Shown: positions 12,701 to 27,520 of the stretch, piece after piece
Numbering within the stretch: position 1 is the first letter of the stretch
Layout: the number at the start of each line of letters is the position of its first letter
Origin: Riptortus pedestris
Lineage: Eukaryota > Arthropoda > Insecta > Hemiptera > Alydidae
Length of the DNA stretch: 64,000 bases
Direction of reading: 5' to 3'
Assembly: GCA_019009955.1 (NCBI GenBank)
Contig: CM032231.1
Location: 107,595,001 to 107,659,000, forward strand
Position numbers and translations under genes: made by a program
The notes under the pieces: model-generated
Database searches by the model: none
The model's input: the letters and a program-made list of their open reading frames with translations, nothing else
Told to the model about the DNA's origin: nothing

Positions 12701-15700
12701 TATATACAATACTTTTGCCGTACCTGTCGGTAGAGATTGTTATCACTGGCTAATGATCAAGTATAGTTGGGAAGTACTTTCGAAATGAGAGCACTACTTT
12801 CGAGCCCGTCAAAAAAGTATAACTTTAACTAGTATTAAAAAACTGCTGCTCGGACTAAGCTGATTTCCCATGGGAGGAGTGATGTAGATGTTGTCACCTA
12901 GGCATTTCAATACTTATTAATCTCTTAGTAATTGCCTTATAAAAACAAGGCATGAAACTTTAGCTGCATATTAAGGAATATAATGCATAAATGTAAAAAT
13001 AACTTATGTAGGAGTGCAGGTTTACAGGCTTGAAAATGAAAAAAAATGCAAAGAAGAACATTAATTCTTGAGAACTGATAAAACATTATTTGTATTAATT
13101 TGTCAACAAGATTGACTACATACATTTTTCCAACAGAAGCACAAAGATATAGAAATTTAAGAATTTACTTTTATTTCAACACTAAACCACTACTTCTTCT
13201 TGCCCAATTTCAGCCATTAGCAACTTTATTTTAGCATGATATATTTAAATAAAAATTGTTGTTGTGGCCGCTGAAGTATTAAGAGACTGTGTGTGAGTGT
13301 TGATAACACAGTCGTAGAACATCTGACTTCAGATCACTCTAGCCAAGCACAATCGGCTGTTGTTAGAACTTCAATGGGTGTCTGCCAAGAAAGTTAGGTC
13401 ATCCAGGCATGCTAGTCGAGCAGATAAAGTTTAAGAGGTGTGTCGAAATGAAATCTAAGAGTCTTGGGTGATTATCAAGCAGCTTCTAAATATCTTTATA
13501 TAAAATAAGACTATGCTTGTTTTAAAGAAAATCTTAATAATAACCCATTACCTCCTGCATGTATCATGGCCTACCTTTTGAGGGAATTATTAAATCCATT
13601 AATGGAGGAACTAAAGAATTACATAATCATTATTCATTAAACTCTATATTTTGATGATTCTAGAAAGCAAATACATTTTAGTTGAGGATTTAAACGGCAA
13701 CTCTCTATCTTGGGCTAAGAGATATCTGAAGCCTGGCAATCAACTAATATGCTACAAGTTGTCAATAAAGTTGTTGGCTAATTGTTTTCTTGCAGAATAT
13801 CACAATATCAGATTTAAATATTTCTTCCTTTCTCCCCTCCCTCCATTCAACTTGACAGTATGCTATCAATAATCCTCACATATACATTAGTTAGTTGTAT
13901 TTAAATATTACCTAGTTCCTTTTTTATATTCGTTATGCATTACAGCAAATATTTTTCAACCGATCACTAAGACTGCTTACTAATAATACATATTTTGAGA
14001 GTTATGCTTTTGAACACTAAATAATTTGGTTCTCTAATATACTGAAGCATCAAAAATAAAATTTGTATTTCTTCTAAATGTAGCTTTTTGGGTTACAGTA
14101 TAATTGATAAGCAAGCAAAACTATTCGGACTTGATTTTTACAGTAATGCTTGGTGGTGCTTTCCATTTGAAGCTTTGGAATCATTGTCAGTTCACTTGAT
14201 GTGGGTTGCAGCAGCTACATATTGTGCAGTAATTTCTCCAAAAAGTTTATTAGCGACACTTATAGGAATTCTTGGGATGTCTCACTTCAGTCTAGGTAAT
14301 CATTTTTATGAAAATATTTATTTATTTGATGCACAATGCTATTCTGTAAATAATTTCTCTGTAATGAGAGATTTATATGGCTTGGCAGAAGATTAATGAG
14401 ATAAGTACCATTGTAATGTTCTTCTAAGCCTATTCTGTTTTATCCAAGTAGAATCAAACAAATTTTAGCCTTGACTGGCTATTTGCACTAGTTCAGTTTA
14501 TCATAAGAAAGATGTATTGACGTGTGCTGTGAATGATGAGTTTTGAGGCAAAGATGCTAACAAATATTGAGTAAAGCATACTCAAACTGGTAATTTTTAC
14601 AATGAAAAGTTGAAACCTGCTTAGGAGGACCATTATCAATTGGATAAGTTCTTTGCTGACACAACATTTTTTAAGAAAAATCTTAATCAGCTTAGAGAGC
14701 TATTGATATCTTTCTTTAGACCACAGATAAAAATGTGGAGTAAGTGAGGAGATCTCTTGAGGACAGTCCATCGGCTAGCATAAAAGTGAATAATTATACT
14801 CTATCTCAGCCAGTCTGTAGTTGTTCATAAAAATTGGTTTATAAAAATAAAGTATAATTCTAGAAAATAAAATAAATGTAAATTAGGCTCAACATTACCA
14901 AACTTTGTTCATAGAACTAGGTAATCATCAATTTAGCCACTTTTGGGCTCTCCTCTCCCATTCATCCGAAAAGGGAGCGCATCCATGCTGCTAGCCTGAA
15001 GCAAATCAAAAAATTCAGTTGGTTTAATAACTTCAAATTGGCTGTTTTTGTGTGGGAGTGTTTATGCAAGCTATCATATGTCTTTCATTAAAAAGCAAGA
15101 TCCCATAATTTACTTGAAACATACACTCTTTTCTAGAATTGGGTGGGATAAGAAATTTTATTTTTTATGCCTCTAACCTAATAAATTCCTTATCCCATGA
15201 ATGAATACACAATCTGAAGTTATCCAAGAATATTAAAGCATATGGCTTTCTTTATTGAGAACTATTATAAATGTTTGTTTTTTATAATTATTATTCAAAT
15301 CTTCTTTTAATACACAGGTTACTGAATTTAATTATAGCGGGGATATTAAGCAACCGCTATAAGCAATTATTTATTAATATTATTAACCTTCTAAATTATA
15401 CTTAAAAATGATAATTATAAAAGTTGAGCTTTCTACAGTGCTTCAGTTTAATGAGAAGCCATTGAGTCAGAGGTTAGAAATTCAAAGTGTAAGATAATTT
15501 TATACTTTTCGGAATATGTGTTTATAATAACTATTATAAAGAAAGCAGAAATTATTTTATTTATTCTTGGGGAAAAAAAGGACAGCATTGTAACTTGAAA
15601 GATCCTGTTTCCATAAGATTAGCGTTCCCTCATCAAGTAAGTAATGAAATGAGATAACGCCAAGGTAAGTTGGGCAACATATTAACATTCGAAAATGTGA

Positions 15701-16055
15701 TTCTTGGTTCAAACTTATTCACTTTTTAGTGGTATAAACAGCTATATAGTCTTTATTGATCACATCAAATACACTCTTTTTTTTTTTTTAATGAAAAAAT
15801 CCTAAATATAAGTAAATATGACTTTAGGTCGTGGAAGTGGGAGCTTTTTCGGAGGTCTCCTGATAGGAACTGCTGGAACTCGACAAGCATTCAAGCTTAT
15901 GGGTCTTGTGGCAGTAATAGCTGGGAGCATATATGGCATCTTGCATTTTTTTTGGCTTCACAAGTACACAGAGACTGCTGACAAGGAAGATACTGGTATA
16001 TTATTTTGTTTAACATTATGCAGAATAGTTTGAAAAATGAAATACATTGATCTCG

Positions 16056-16098
<43 letters not shown>

Positions 16099-19000
16099 AC
16101 TCACATGCATGCACACGTGTACACGCACATGCATGCATAAGCTTACACACAATGTGCTGATACTATGCTCTCTAGTTTTATTGAATGTTGTTAAACATAT
16201 TAAACTTGCTATTAAATTAAAATGTGTTCAAAAATTTATAATCTTAGTAGTAGAGTTATTTAGTATAACATTTTGGGGAAATTCTAAGATTATTTATAAT
16301 TATTTTGTAATTACTGCTTAGGATTCAGGTTTAATTTATATTAGAAGTAAGTATTAGGGATTTTGTGCCCCTGGACTTAGTTCTGTGATAGAATATACTA
16401 GTGGATTCTGACTTCCACTGTTTTGGCATCTTACTCCTGGCTATCCATGGTTCTTTACTAAAAATAAGAATGATTCATATCTCTTGTTCTAAGAGGCATG
16501 TCAACATGCACTAAGTATCTAGCAAGTTATATATATATATATATATACCTTTCTTATTATTGGTTTGTTGTTTGTGTCTTGAAGAAGCATTTTTTTTTTT
16601 AGAAATTTTTAGTATATTGTACAAAAATGAGAACGTATTGATTTCTCGAGGTATTATTTATTGCCAGGCACTAATTTTCCCCATCTTTCTGCTTTCATAA
16701 AAATGTGTCTGAACAAAGCTGGGCTAGTCAGTATAACAAAATTTATACCGGGCAACTACTCAATTGAGAAATACAGGATCATTGAATGCATCTTTTGGGA
16801 AAAAATTGGCTTATTAAAATATTATTCATTCCCAATTTTTTAAAATCCAGACTATACATAGCTAAGCCCCAGCCATAAAAATTATTTCGTTAGTATTCAT
16901 TAATTAAATGTGAGTGTTATAACAAATGAATATAAGCACTTGTTTTATAGAAGCCGAATCAGAGAAGCTAAACCCTGAAGATCCAGAAAAGACCGAAAGA
17001 GATATAATGACTGAAAGTACAGAACGGCTTTCATTAATGATCAGATTTAATCATAGGGGATCACTGACTTCACTGACAGGTAAGTTGTGAATAAAACAGA
17101 AATTAATTTTTAAAAAATTAGTAAAGTTATCTCTGTGTCCTGGGAAGTACCAGGGTCTTCCTGACACAACTTATATTGTGAGTCAAGTATTAATTATATC
17201 CTCTCTTCTGGTTGGTAGATTCTCAAAAAAAATTCAGCCCATCCTCATACAAGATCCACCACTTTTCCTCATAATTCCTGTGTAGAGGAGGTTAAGGACA
17301 AATAGAGGTTCGACATTGAATCTAATAATTTAAAAAATTTAATCTAGCATTCCCAGTATTTGATCTCAGATTAACCAGTTAGATGCTCATCTTGTTACTA
17401 AAACCTTCCTCCTTCTTAATCAGTTTCACTCTCTGCATGGTTTAAACCTGACAGGACGCACCATTCGCCTTAGTCATTTGTTTAGTACCACCTTGTCTTG
17501 TTAATAATTATTCCCAGGTATTCTTAACTCATCGGACCGTTAAACCACTTGTCACCACACTTCTTCTAATTACGCTTTTTGTAAATGATCGAATCTCAAT
17601 TTTCTTCTTTTGTTCAGTCTTTTTACCCTCCGGAGTTGTAAACGAGCATTACACTAGGACCCACATGTTCTTATTTCCTTCAGCTGTATTATGTTTGAGT
17701 CTTATCTATATTTAAGTTTATGCTCCTCTTTTTCTTTCTTAAATATTAGGCTACATTAAACACTATTTGCAGGTCTTGTAGCTTGCTGGGCCGACCCAAT
17801 GCCAAAAGTCTGGCTATAACTATAGTAATAACGTAAATAAAATGCTATTGATGTAAATGAGCTGGACTGGAGCTGAAATAGAAAATGAAGAGGTGTTGGA
17901 GGGAAATGGAGATAGGGTGGGGATGGGCGAGGGGGTGTCAGAGCCTAGCCTAGGTCTTTTGAATGTGGTATGTCTATAGTTTGACATGATCAAGTATTTG
18001 TTGCAATTTCATGACCAAAAGTGAGTATTAATCAGTTTGAGATCTTTCATGCTTTATCCATCATAGTTATTAAAATACAAGGGCCCAGCTGCCACCCAGA
18101 TACAAAACCTTTTGAAATAATTGGCCATTCAACTATATAAATACCAATGGATTACCAATAATCCAAATTGATTGCGCTAATTCAGAGAACATTTTCTCCT
18201 GATGAACACTCCATACCTTATTGTTCCTAAACCAAATGGTCACTTTCAAATATTAGAATTTAAAAGTTATGTTATGGTTCCGGTCCAAGGTCTGTTCAAG
18301 ACTTCCATCCTTAAGATAGAAGACATGGCCCTGAATCAGTCACTCTTGCATAAATGTCTATTTCTACTAGAAATTCTCTTCTCTAATTTGTCTGATGGTC
18401 TACTTCTGAATAAGCTTCATATACCACTTGTAATGTCAGGTCATTTTTACAGAGGGCTTGAATGTTTTTTTTTTTTTTTTGTGTGTGGAAGTACACCTAT
18501 TCCATTTCTCTGGCAAAGCTACACTCTTCTGTCTAAAACATCTAGAATAGCAACCACCTACTGAGTGTGTTTCATCAGTTTGAAAAAGAGGTGCAATATC
18601 ATCCATTCCTGCCACATCACCAATTTCAAAAAAAAATTTTGACTATCATTTATCAATGATTTCTAAGAGCAGTCAATCATTGTTTTATTATATATATATA
18701 TATATATATATACTACAAATTAAATTTTCTCTTTTTCAGACCGAGGATCTGGAAGTAGGAGAAATAGCTCAAATGAATTAGGCAAAGCATTGTTAAAATC
18801 AGCTTTTGAGGCACAGCTAAAAAGTTCAAATCCTCAACTTAACTTCAGGACATCTACTCCTCAATTGTCAAAACCTAAGGTAAAATAAAGTTAATATTTT
18901 TTTCCATATTATCCCGTACTCTGATGGCAATTGGCTTTATTATCCAAATGCATTTTTATATGAATGATTAGCAACCAGGGAGACTTGATTTCCTATTTTG

Positions 19001-22000
19001 ATTTTTCAGGTAGATATATTTATTATTACAAAATTAGTTTTTATATGCCATATTGTAATGGATCTAAATCACTTTTAATAGAGAATCTTCCTATGAATTA
19101 ATTCCATGAAGTTTAACTTTGATGCAAAGGCAAGATAAGTCTCTTCACACAAATATTTGTGAAGGGAGGAAGGAAGATAGAGGAGAGAAAGTGAGAGAGT
19201 GGGGGTGGGGTGGGGCAGAAGTACAAATAAGGTGGTCTGCGTTAACAGTTGACAATCGATGCTGAGGCACTTATATTTTTCAGATCTGTTAATAAAGTGA
19301 TGTGTTTTTCACTATGCTGATTATTTACAGAGATATTCAAATTCGGCCTTCAGTAAACCCCCCACTCCTGCTCATGTCATATTAACGATAGGCTGTTAAA
19401 TTATGAAGCACTGTATTTGAAGACTAAATACCAATGTTGTTCTCATTGAACATTTGCTTTTTGAGATAAATGAAAAAAAGTTATGTGGGAATCTGCTTAG
19501 TTAACAGACTTTTAATTAAAGTGAGGGCCTTTTAGCAGATTTCCCTTAAGGGAAATCAGCTATTGAGGTCGTACTCATGAGTTGTGTTTCGAAAAATTTC
19601 TTCAAATGTCCATCGATCCTACCCTGGAAATGACGAAAATGAGGTCCGTTCAAAACTATATATATATATATACACTAGCTCAGATACCCGGCTTCACCCG
19701 GGAGTTCATTTGAGGCTGAATGGTGATGGTATTTTTTTGGCAAGGCTTTACTTTGCACAATATTTAGATATTTACCCGTCCCAGTGTTTAGAATTTATGC
19801 CCGTTGTTGCTGTGGATTTATTAATAATAAAACTAATTTTTTATGTAAGACTTCACTATCCTCCATATTGTCATATTTCCCGTCTCCTGTGCATTATGCA
19901 TAGCTTTGAATTATTAAGGTCAAAATATTAGCATAGATTTGAATTAATTTTTCCAGGTGAGGTACCTGGTAGTTCATATTGGACCATATCAATATTATAC
20001 CTAAATTATTTGCTTCATACATTGTTCCCGAAAAAATGTAAAAAAAAAAAAACAAAATTTACTCTAAATAAGAAAGTAAACAACTTTTATGTGCAGGTTT
20101 GTCGAAAAACGAATAGAAAACGAAATATCGCTTTTTAATTTCATGCCTCCTTTACAACCCCTACTCATGCCATCCCTAGAAACGTTGATATGGCTTATGA
20201 TAATTAAGGCGTTAGTGCTAATACACATACCGAGCTTTATTTAGTTCGGTTCAGTCTTTTGTGCTAAATAATATTGTTGACTCCCGCTATAATTTTTAGC
20301 GTATAACGCATTTACACTTCGGTATACGACGAAAGTGTATATAACAAAAGTTACTCTAAATAACAAAATAAACAACTTTTGTTATGTGCATATTTGCCAA
20401 AAAACCAATAGGAAACGAAATATCGCTATTTTTAATTTCAGGCTCCCTTATAACCCCCACTGCTGTTCGTCTCAGAGAAAATTAATATAGCCTAAAGTCT
20501 AAGTTGGGTTAGTAGTAATATACATACATACCAAGTTTTATAAAATTCGGTTCAGCCGTTTATGCGTGAAAAGGTAACAAACAAACAAACAAATAGTCCG
20601 TCACGCAGGGCTGCGTAAACTAAGCAGATTTCCCTAATGAAGTTTAGCAATAGATAAATCTACATACTGGTAACACAACAGCACCGTCAATTTTAAGTGT
20701 GGATTATAACCACCAATCCCCGCCGACCAAAGGGCTTCGCCACACCCACGCCCCGGCTCAACAGCAGCCAGCCCCACGCTCTCCCCCCCACCCCTCAGTC
20801 CTTCTCTCGTTTCCAATCCTCTGGGTCAATTCCTTGTACGACGGCTTAATCCTACCCCTATTAATCGCGTCAGCAGAACCCCCCTCCAAGATCACGTAAA
20901 GCTGTGCGTAGAAGTCTCCTTCGAAACCGGTCTCCACTAGCCTCATTTCCTCGGGTGCCAAACACCACAGCTCCTCCGGGTCCCACCTTTGCCACACCTG
21001 TACTCTTCGAATGGCAGCATTGTGATCCACCGGATGAACCCCCTTGGAATGCATGCCCATGCCAGTGGCAGTGGCAAAGCCCCGACCACAATGCCGACAT
21101 TCAAAGGGCCCTGAATCAGCCATAATCTATTCTGCTGACCTCCCGACTAAATGGCAGGCGGGATATCCCGAACAATTAGCATAGTCAGTCACAGAGTGAT
21201 CACTCCATCTCCCGGCCACCCTACACGCTGGACACACCGCTGGAGAACCTAGTTTGGTACAAGCGCCCCGCATATGCCCCTCCTCCATGAAATGGGAGTA
21301 AACCTCCGCCCTCCTGCAGTGCCTTCTAGCTACAGCACTAACGTTGAGCATCATGTTCACCACCGGGGAAGACCTGTTCCCCGATTTGTGCGACAGGGTA
21401 GCCCACTAATCACCAAAGATCACGCCTCTGCCCGAAAAGTTCTGGGCTCTTATAGAACCCAGAAAATTCACGCAACTACATGTCTCACGGGACATCATAG
21501 ACTACAACTCTTGGGCTCCTACCGCCCATCGCTTATGCCCTTAATCCCGCATTCAAAAGGGCTTCGCACTTTACATATCCCTCCTGCCCCTACCAGGGCC
21601 AACTCTACTGCCTTCCCCCTGCCCCGCATGGAAACCACCTGCAACTTCTCTCCCGCAGGCTTGATAGCTTTCTTGATTTCCTCCTTAATGGCAGCCGGAT
21701 CCCCAAACCTTGCGTCCTCCGCCGATGCCGGAATGGCCACCATAACCTCCCGGGCCTACGAGACGGTAGTGCTGCCCCAGCCATCGCACCATAAGACATC
21801 TTTCCTCCCTTCGGTGCCGAAACAGGCAGTACACCCCCTCCACTGACATTAGATCCCAGAGACCAGGTCCCAACCGCCTGCTTACAATCCCAGAGGCTCC
21901 TTTCCACGTCGTCAAGCCTGGCTAGCTTCCTTTCCATCGCCACAATACTATTTTTCAGCCTCCCAAACACGCTGACTACATCGGCATCTCGCTCTGTTAC

Positions 22001-24633
22001 TCTCAGTGAGTTATTTACTCTCATCTGAGTGACCACCCTTTCAGCTGCCAGTTCTTGTACGACGTTGCCGTTGAGAAATGGTGCCCCATTAAATCGTTAC
22101 TATAAAATATGAAACATTAATAAAGAAAAGAAACGAAACAATTGAAATAGAAGGAACTGGCCCGGTGGGTTCTTCTTGTCTGCTAGTAACCCAAGGAGGT
22201 GTTATTTATTTGAATACAGGTTCCATTGCCACTTGGCATATTACATGTATGACTATGTTTAAATACATTTTTAGCAGATTTCCCTTATTGGAAATCAGTT
22301 ATTGAGGTCGTACTCATGATGCGAGTTTCGAAAAATTTCTTCAAATGTCCATCGATCCTACCCAGGAGATGACGAAAATGAGGTCCGTTCAAAATTGTAT
22401 ATATATAAAGTCCGTAAACTAAGCAGATTTCCCAAGTGAAGTTTTACAATAGAGAAAATTCACGAGAGTCGAGCAGTTCAGGAAACGGCCGAACTAGCTT
22501 TTGGCGGGAAAGTCACCCGTCCGTTAGCCGCCCAGATTTAATTAAAATGCAAATATCTCGGTTAATATTCAAGATAGAGAATAAATGTATATAACAATAT
22601 TTATAGTAAATTTAATTTGCAATAAGATTGATTCTGTACAATTTTTCGATCCGACGTATAGCGGTTTATAGGAGGGAATTTTCGAAATATCTCCGTTACT
22701 ATACGTCGGATCAAAAAATAGTATGAATCCAATCTTATTGCAAATTAAGTGTACTATAAATATTGTTATGTACATTTATTGTCTATCTTGAATATTAGCC
22801 GAGATATTTGCATTTTTCAGTTTTGAGCCTTCAGCAAACCCCCACTTCTACACATGCTACATAAACAATACTCTGTAATGTAATAAATCACATTATTCGA
22901 AGCTTAAATACCGTAAATTGGTTTCAAGAGACCTTCATTCCACGAGATAAATGAAAAAAATTTATGGTGACCCCACCCCTTCTTAAGTTCTTGGACTACT
23001 AAAATTTGATTGATTGAGATAAAAATTATTCCGATCCATTATAAATTACAGTGCTAGATATAGTAAATAGTTTTCAACAAAATTAATATGTTATATTCTG
23101 CTATATTTCAGTAATTGTTTTTCTTTCTTGTGAGACGTTGTTACACCTGTTTGTGCTCGTTTTAGATGTTTCCTGTCTCGTTTCTTATTATCGTTTGTCG
23201 TTAAAATTCACTTGATGCTGACTGTGCTATTGTGTTACCAGTATGTAGATTTATCTATTGTTAAACATCACGGGGGAAATCTGCTTAGATTACGCAGCTC
23301 CTGCGTGACCGACGTTTTACTTCGCCAGTCAGTCTGGATATTCGCCAAGACTTGAAGGATAAATATCCTTAATGTGCGGAACGGACTTTATAAAAAGGAT
23401 TCTAGCGAGCAAGATTTAGATTCTTATCTTGAGGGATTCACATTTGAGGGTTTTAATACTAGGTTTGACAAACCATTAAGCTCTGATGTCTTTACTCTGC
23501 AGATTGTACAGTTACTGCTAGAGGCAGTGTTCATAAAATCTAATGGGTTTTCATATCAATCTTAGTAAAATAAAAAATATGATTAACTACGTATAGAAAT
23601 GATTCCCAACATTGTATTCGACTGTCTAATAACTACATGAAATAATATTAACCCTTTAAATAATAGTTATTAAAAGTTTTAAGAGAAAAAGTAAACACTG
23701 TTGAATTTATAAACTGCCAGTTAGAAAAATTCTTCATTTTGTCGCTATTCACCAGATAATAACTTTTGTACCCCAAATAGCTGGAGAAATCGTATTCTTT
23801 GTGGGAAATTGTTGAAAGTGACGGAGAAACTTTAATTCAATTTTTTGAAATCTAAAGAATCTAAAAATAATCGCAAAATCGTGAGTATACCTCTACTCTC
23901 CCAATCAATGAAAATACATAACCTTTGGTACACACCCACGTTTGAATTATTAAAAAAAAAAAGTCCGTCACGCAGGGGCTGCGTAAACTAAGCAGATTTC
24001 CCATGTGAAGTTTTACAATAGGGGAATCTCCGTACAGGTAACACAATACCTCCGTGATTAAACACAAACGGTAATGTGAAATCTTTCAGTTAATTAAAAT
24101 AAATTCCCAAATGAAACGGATTATGAATTGTAAGATTAATTTATATTATACTAACTCAAATTTTAGTAGTCCAAGAACTAAAGAAGGGGGGGGGGGCAGA
24201 ACGTATTTGCATAAATCTCATAAAGTAACGAAGGTAAGGTAAGGTTAGAAGAAGCTTCCACCTGAGCCGAGTACTGGCGGAAATGGCCGATCTAATCGGA
24301 ACTATACCCGACCACAGACTTCATAAAAATGTAAATATCTCGGTTAATATTCAAGATAGAGAATATATGTATATACCAATATTTATAGTAAATTTAATTT
24401 GCAATAAGATTGATTCTGTACAATATTTCGATCCGACGTATAGTAACGGAGATATTTCGAATTTTCGAAAATCCTACCCTCTAACACCCCCCCCCCACTG
24501 GTCCGATTTCAGCCGTTAACGAACTCGATTATTCTTTTTACATAAAACGACTAAATATCGAGTTTAGTACCGATCAAACAAAAATTGCGACCCCTAGAGC
24601 GGTGACAGACAAATATAATAGATAGATAGATCA

Positions 24634-24697
<64 letters not shown>

Positions 24698-24946
24698 TTT
24701 TGAACGGACTTCATTTTCGTCATCTACGAGGTAGGATCGATGGACATTTGAAGAAAAATTTCGAAAATTCCGTCATGAGTACAACCTCAATAGCTGATTT
24801 CCCTTAAGGGAAGTCTGCTAAAAGAAAAATTTAAAGTTTTTATTTATTTGGTTTATGGCCCTCCCAAAGGTTATGGTATGAGGCTAAGTGGCACGTAGAA
24901 TCTCTGTTTAGAGTCTATTCCGTTATGTAAAACTTGATACTTTATT

Positions 24947-24990
<44 letters not shown>

Positions 24991-27456
24991 TTAACGTCCA
25001 CTTTTTGCTTCCGTGGCTAATTGGGACGGATTATCTACAGGTTGCCACCCTTTTCTAGGAAGGGTGGGACTAACGATTTTATTGAATGAGTTCGTCACTA
25101 AAAAAATTCCTATTGCCCAGGCGAGAATCGAACTCGCCACTCTAGGTTTACCATGTGAGATTAAGAATAACGCTTTTACTCACATGGCTCATCTTAGCCC
25201 TACTTTGCATATTAGAATATAATAAAAGTTATTCTTGTAAATATTCGAAAGAACGTTGTAGGCCTGTTGGATTTTAATTGTACCTATATGTATTGGTAAA
25301 TATTTAAATGCTTCAGAAGTGTGTAAAATATTGGCTGCTGTCATTTAGTAGTTCCGTCATATCACGGGGCTTGCCAATGGTTTTTCGTTGAATGCAGTCT
25401 ACCAGTACGTGCTTTGTCGTTAGGGGCTTTGTGCAGTATTTGCATTGTCTGTTCTTGCCATTAAGTGTCTTCGATCGTATAAATTAACAAAAAAAACATA
25501 TTTGAACGGGAACTGCTAAATTTCAACTGGTAAAGACAAACTTGAGTTTAAATTTATCTGAATCGATAAACGACAAACAAATGTAATTTACTGAAAGAAA
25601 TCGATAAATCCCAATCCCGAAAAATCATATAACCCCATGTAATATTACATGTTAATCATGTTTTCCCCTAAAACTGTGAGTACTGAAGACTCCAATTTCA
25701 AACTTTCATCAGTTTTTCATAGTTTCTTGGCAAGGGTCACCAATAAAAAATCATTTTTTTCGCCGCAAACTTTATTCATATTGCCCTACATGTTTCGTGG
25801 CTTACATGCCACCTCTTCAGGGGCTATTATCCCTTTGCAAAAAATAACAACATTAATTTAACAAAACCCAATGATAATTCCTTGCTAGATACTGCAGCAA
25901 TAAGTGTCATTATTTATTTATTATTTATTAAATTTAATTACGGATTGCTACATACAGTTCTGAAGTGATCGTTCCCACTTACGCTCGTTGCGACAGCTCC
26001 TTCCTCCCTGGGGAGGTCATTGATACTGAGTTTCCCGAAGCAGCTTGTCAGCTGTATTATAGATCGATTATTTACTAATAATAAATAAAATAATTGATCT
26101 GTTAAATATTAAATTAAATTATTCAATTTGATAAATATATCTTGTAAGTAGGCACTTATTGATGCAGTATCTAGCAAAAGAATTATCATTGGGTTTTGTT
26201 AAATTAATGTAGTTATTTTTTGAAAAGGGTTAGCCTCTGAAGAGGTGGTATGTAAGTCAGGAAACATGTAGGACAGTATGGATAAAGATTGGGCGGAAAA
26301 AAGTTGATTTTTTAATGGTGACACTTGCGATGGAACTATGAAGAACATATATAAATATTGGACCCTGAAGAAAGAATAAACTTTTATTTTATTATCAGTA
26401 TGCGTTTTTGTTATTAGAATTTTCTATTTTTGTAACACTTCTTCCAATGGCTCTGCTAACCACAATACGCCCCCACAGCAGAGGCTGTTGGCGCTTTCTA
26501 AACGGATTATCATAAATTAAAGCGGTCATCCGACGGTAGAGACAAAGTAGTTAGGGGAGGTTCTAACCCCTAACGAAGGGCTCTAATGGGATATAATGGG
26601 AGGAAAGGAGGCGGAGCCTTCCCTCTAAATCAGGGGCTCGGCTGACTGCTAAGGGCTGCAGCCAACAGTAAAAACAAAATTAGGCCCTTGAAATTTAACT
26701 TTAATAACGCTTCCTTCCACTCTCTCTGATTGGGTTTTTACAATTTGGTTTTATACTCAAAACAATTGGGGCAAGGCGAAAAGAAACACATTAAAATTTT
26801 ACTTCTAATCGTGTTTCTAAACGATTTGTTTCATTATAGCAGATTTACTTTAAGTAAGGGAAATCAGCTACTGAGGTTGTACTCATGACCCTGTAACAGT
26901 TATATAAACTAGCGGTTGCGTCTAGCTGTCACCTGCCACCCCCCCCCCCGCTTTAAAATCTACTAGTGATTCGGGAGCGAGTGCGGGCTAGTGGCAACAC
27001 TGCGTGCATAACCTGTTCATTTAGGTTAGAGGAATCACAGAGAACAAATGATTGCCTTGTGCGAAACGTCTCCAAAAACTTTGTAATTGTTGATAAACTT
27101 ATTAAAAACATTTGTTCACTTTTCTCTTATTAGTCTACCCATTACCCACAGCAAATTGGTGACCACGACGTGATGGTAGAAGCGTGTAGTGAGACAAGTG
27201 TGAAGCTTCGCCAGCGATAACCCCATTTTCGAAAAAAATTCATCAAACGATCTTATCTTATTATTATTATTATTTATTAACGTCCACCTTTTGCAACTCA
27301 GGCTAATTGGGACGGGTTATCTACAGGTTACCACCCTTTTAGCAGATTTCCCTTAAGGGATCAGCTATTGAGGTCGTACTCATGACGCGAGTTTCGAAAA
27401 ATGTCTTCAAATGTCCATCGATCCTATCCAGGAGATGACGAAAATGAGGTCCGTTC

Positions 27457-27520
<64 letters not shown>

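Noticed and set aside
13270..13440. tRNA-like stretch with CTGACTTCAGATCAC in intron 7
   Set aside because: Only an anticodon-arm resemblance. Box A and box B are not convincing, so neither a tRNA gene nor a SINE is supported.
18202..18564. 120-codon open frame in intron 10
   Set aside because: No motif, low-complexity T-run in the middle, and it lies between exons of a well-phased gene.
21274..21846. 190-codon + strand frame in the GC-rich LINE
   Set aside because: Shadow of the minus-strand gag-like ORF. High GC removes stops on the opposite strand.
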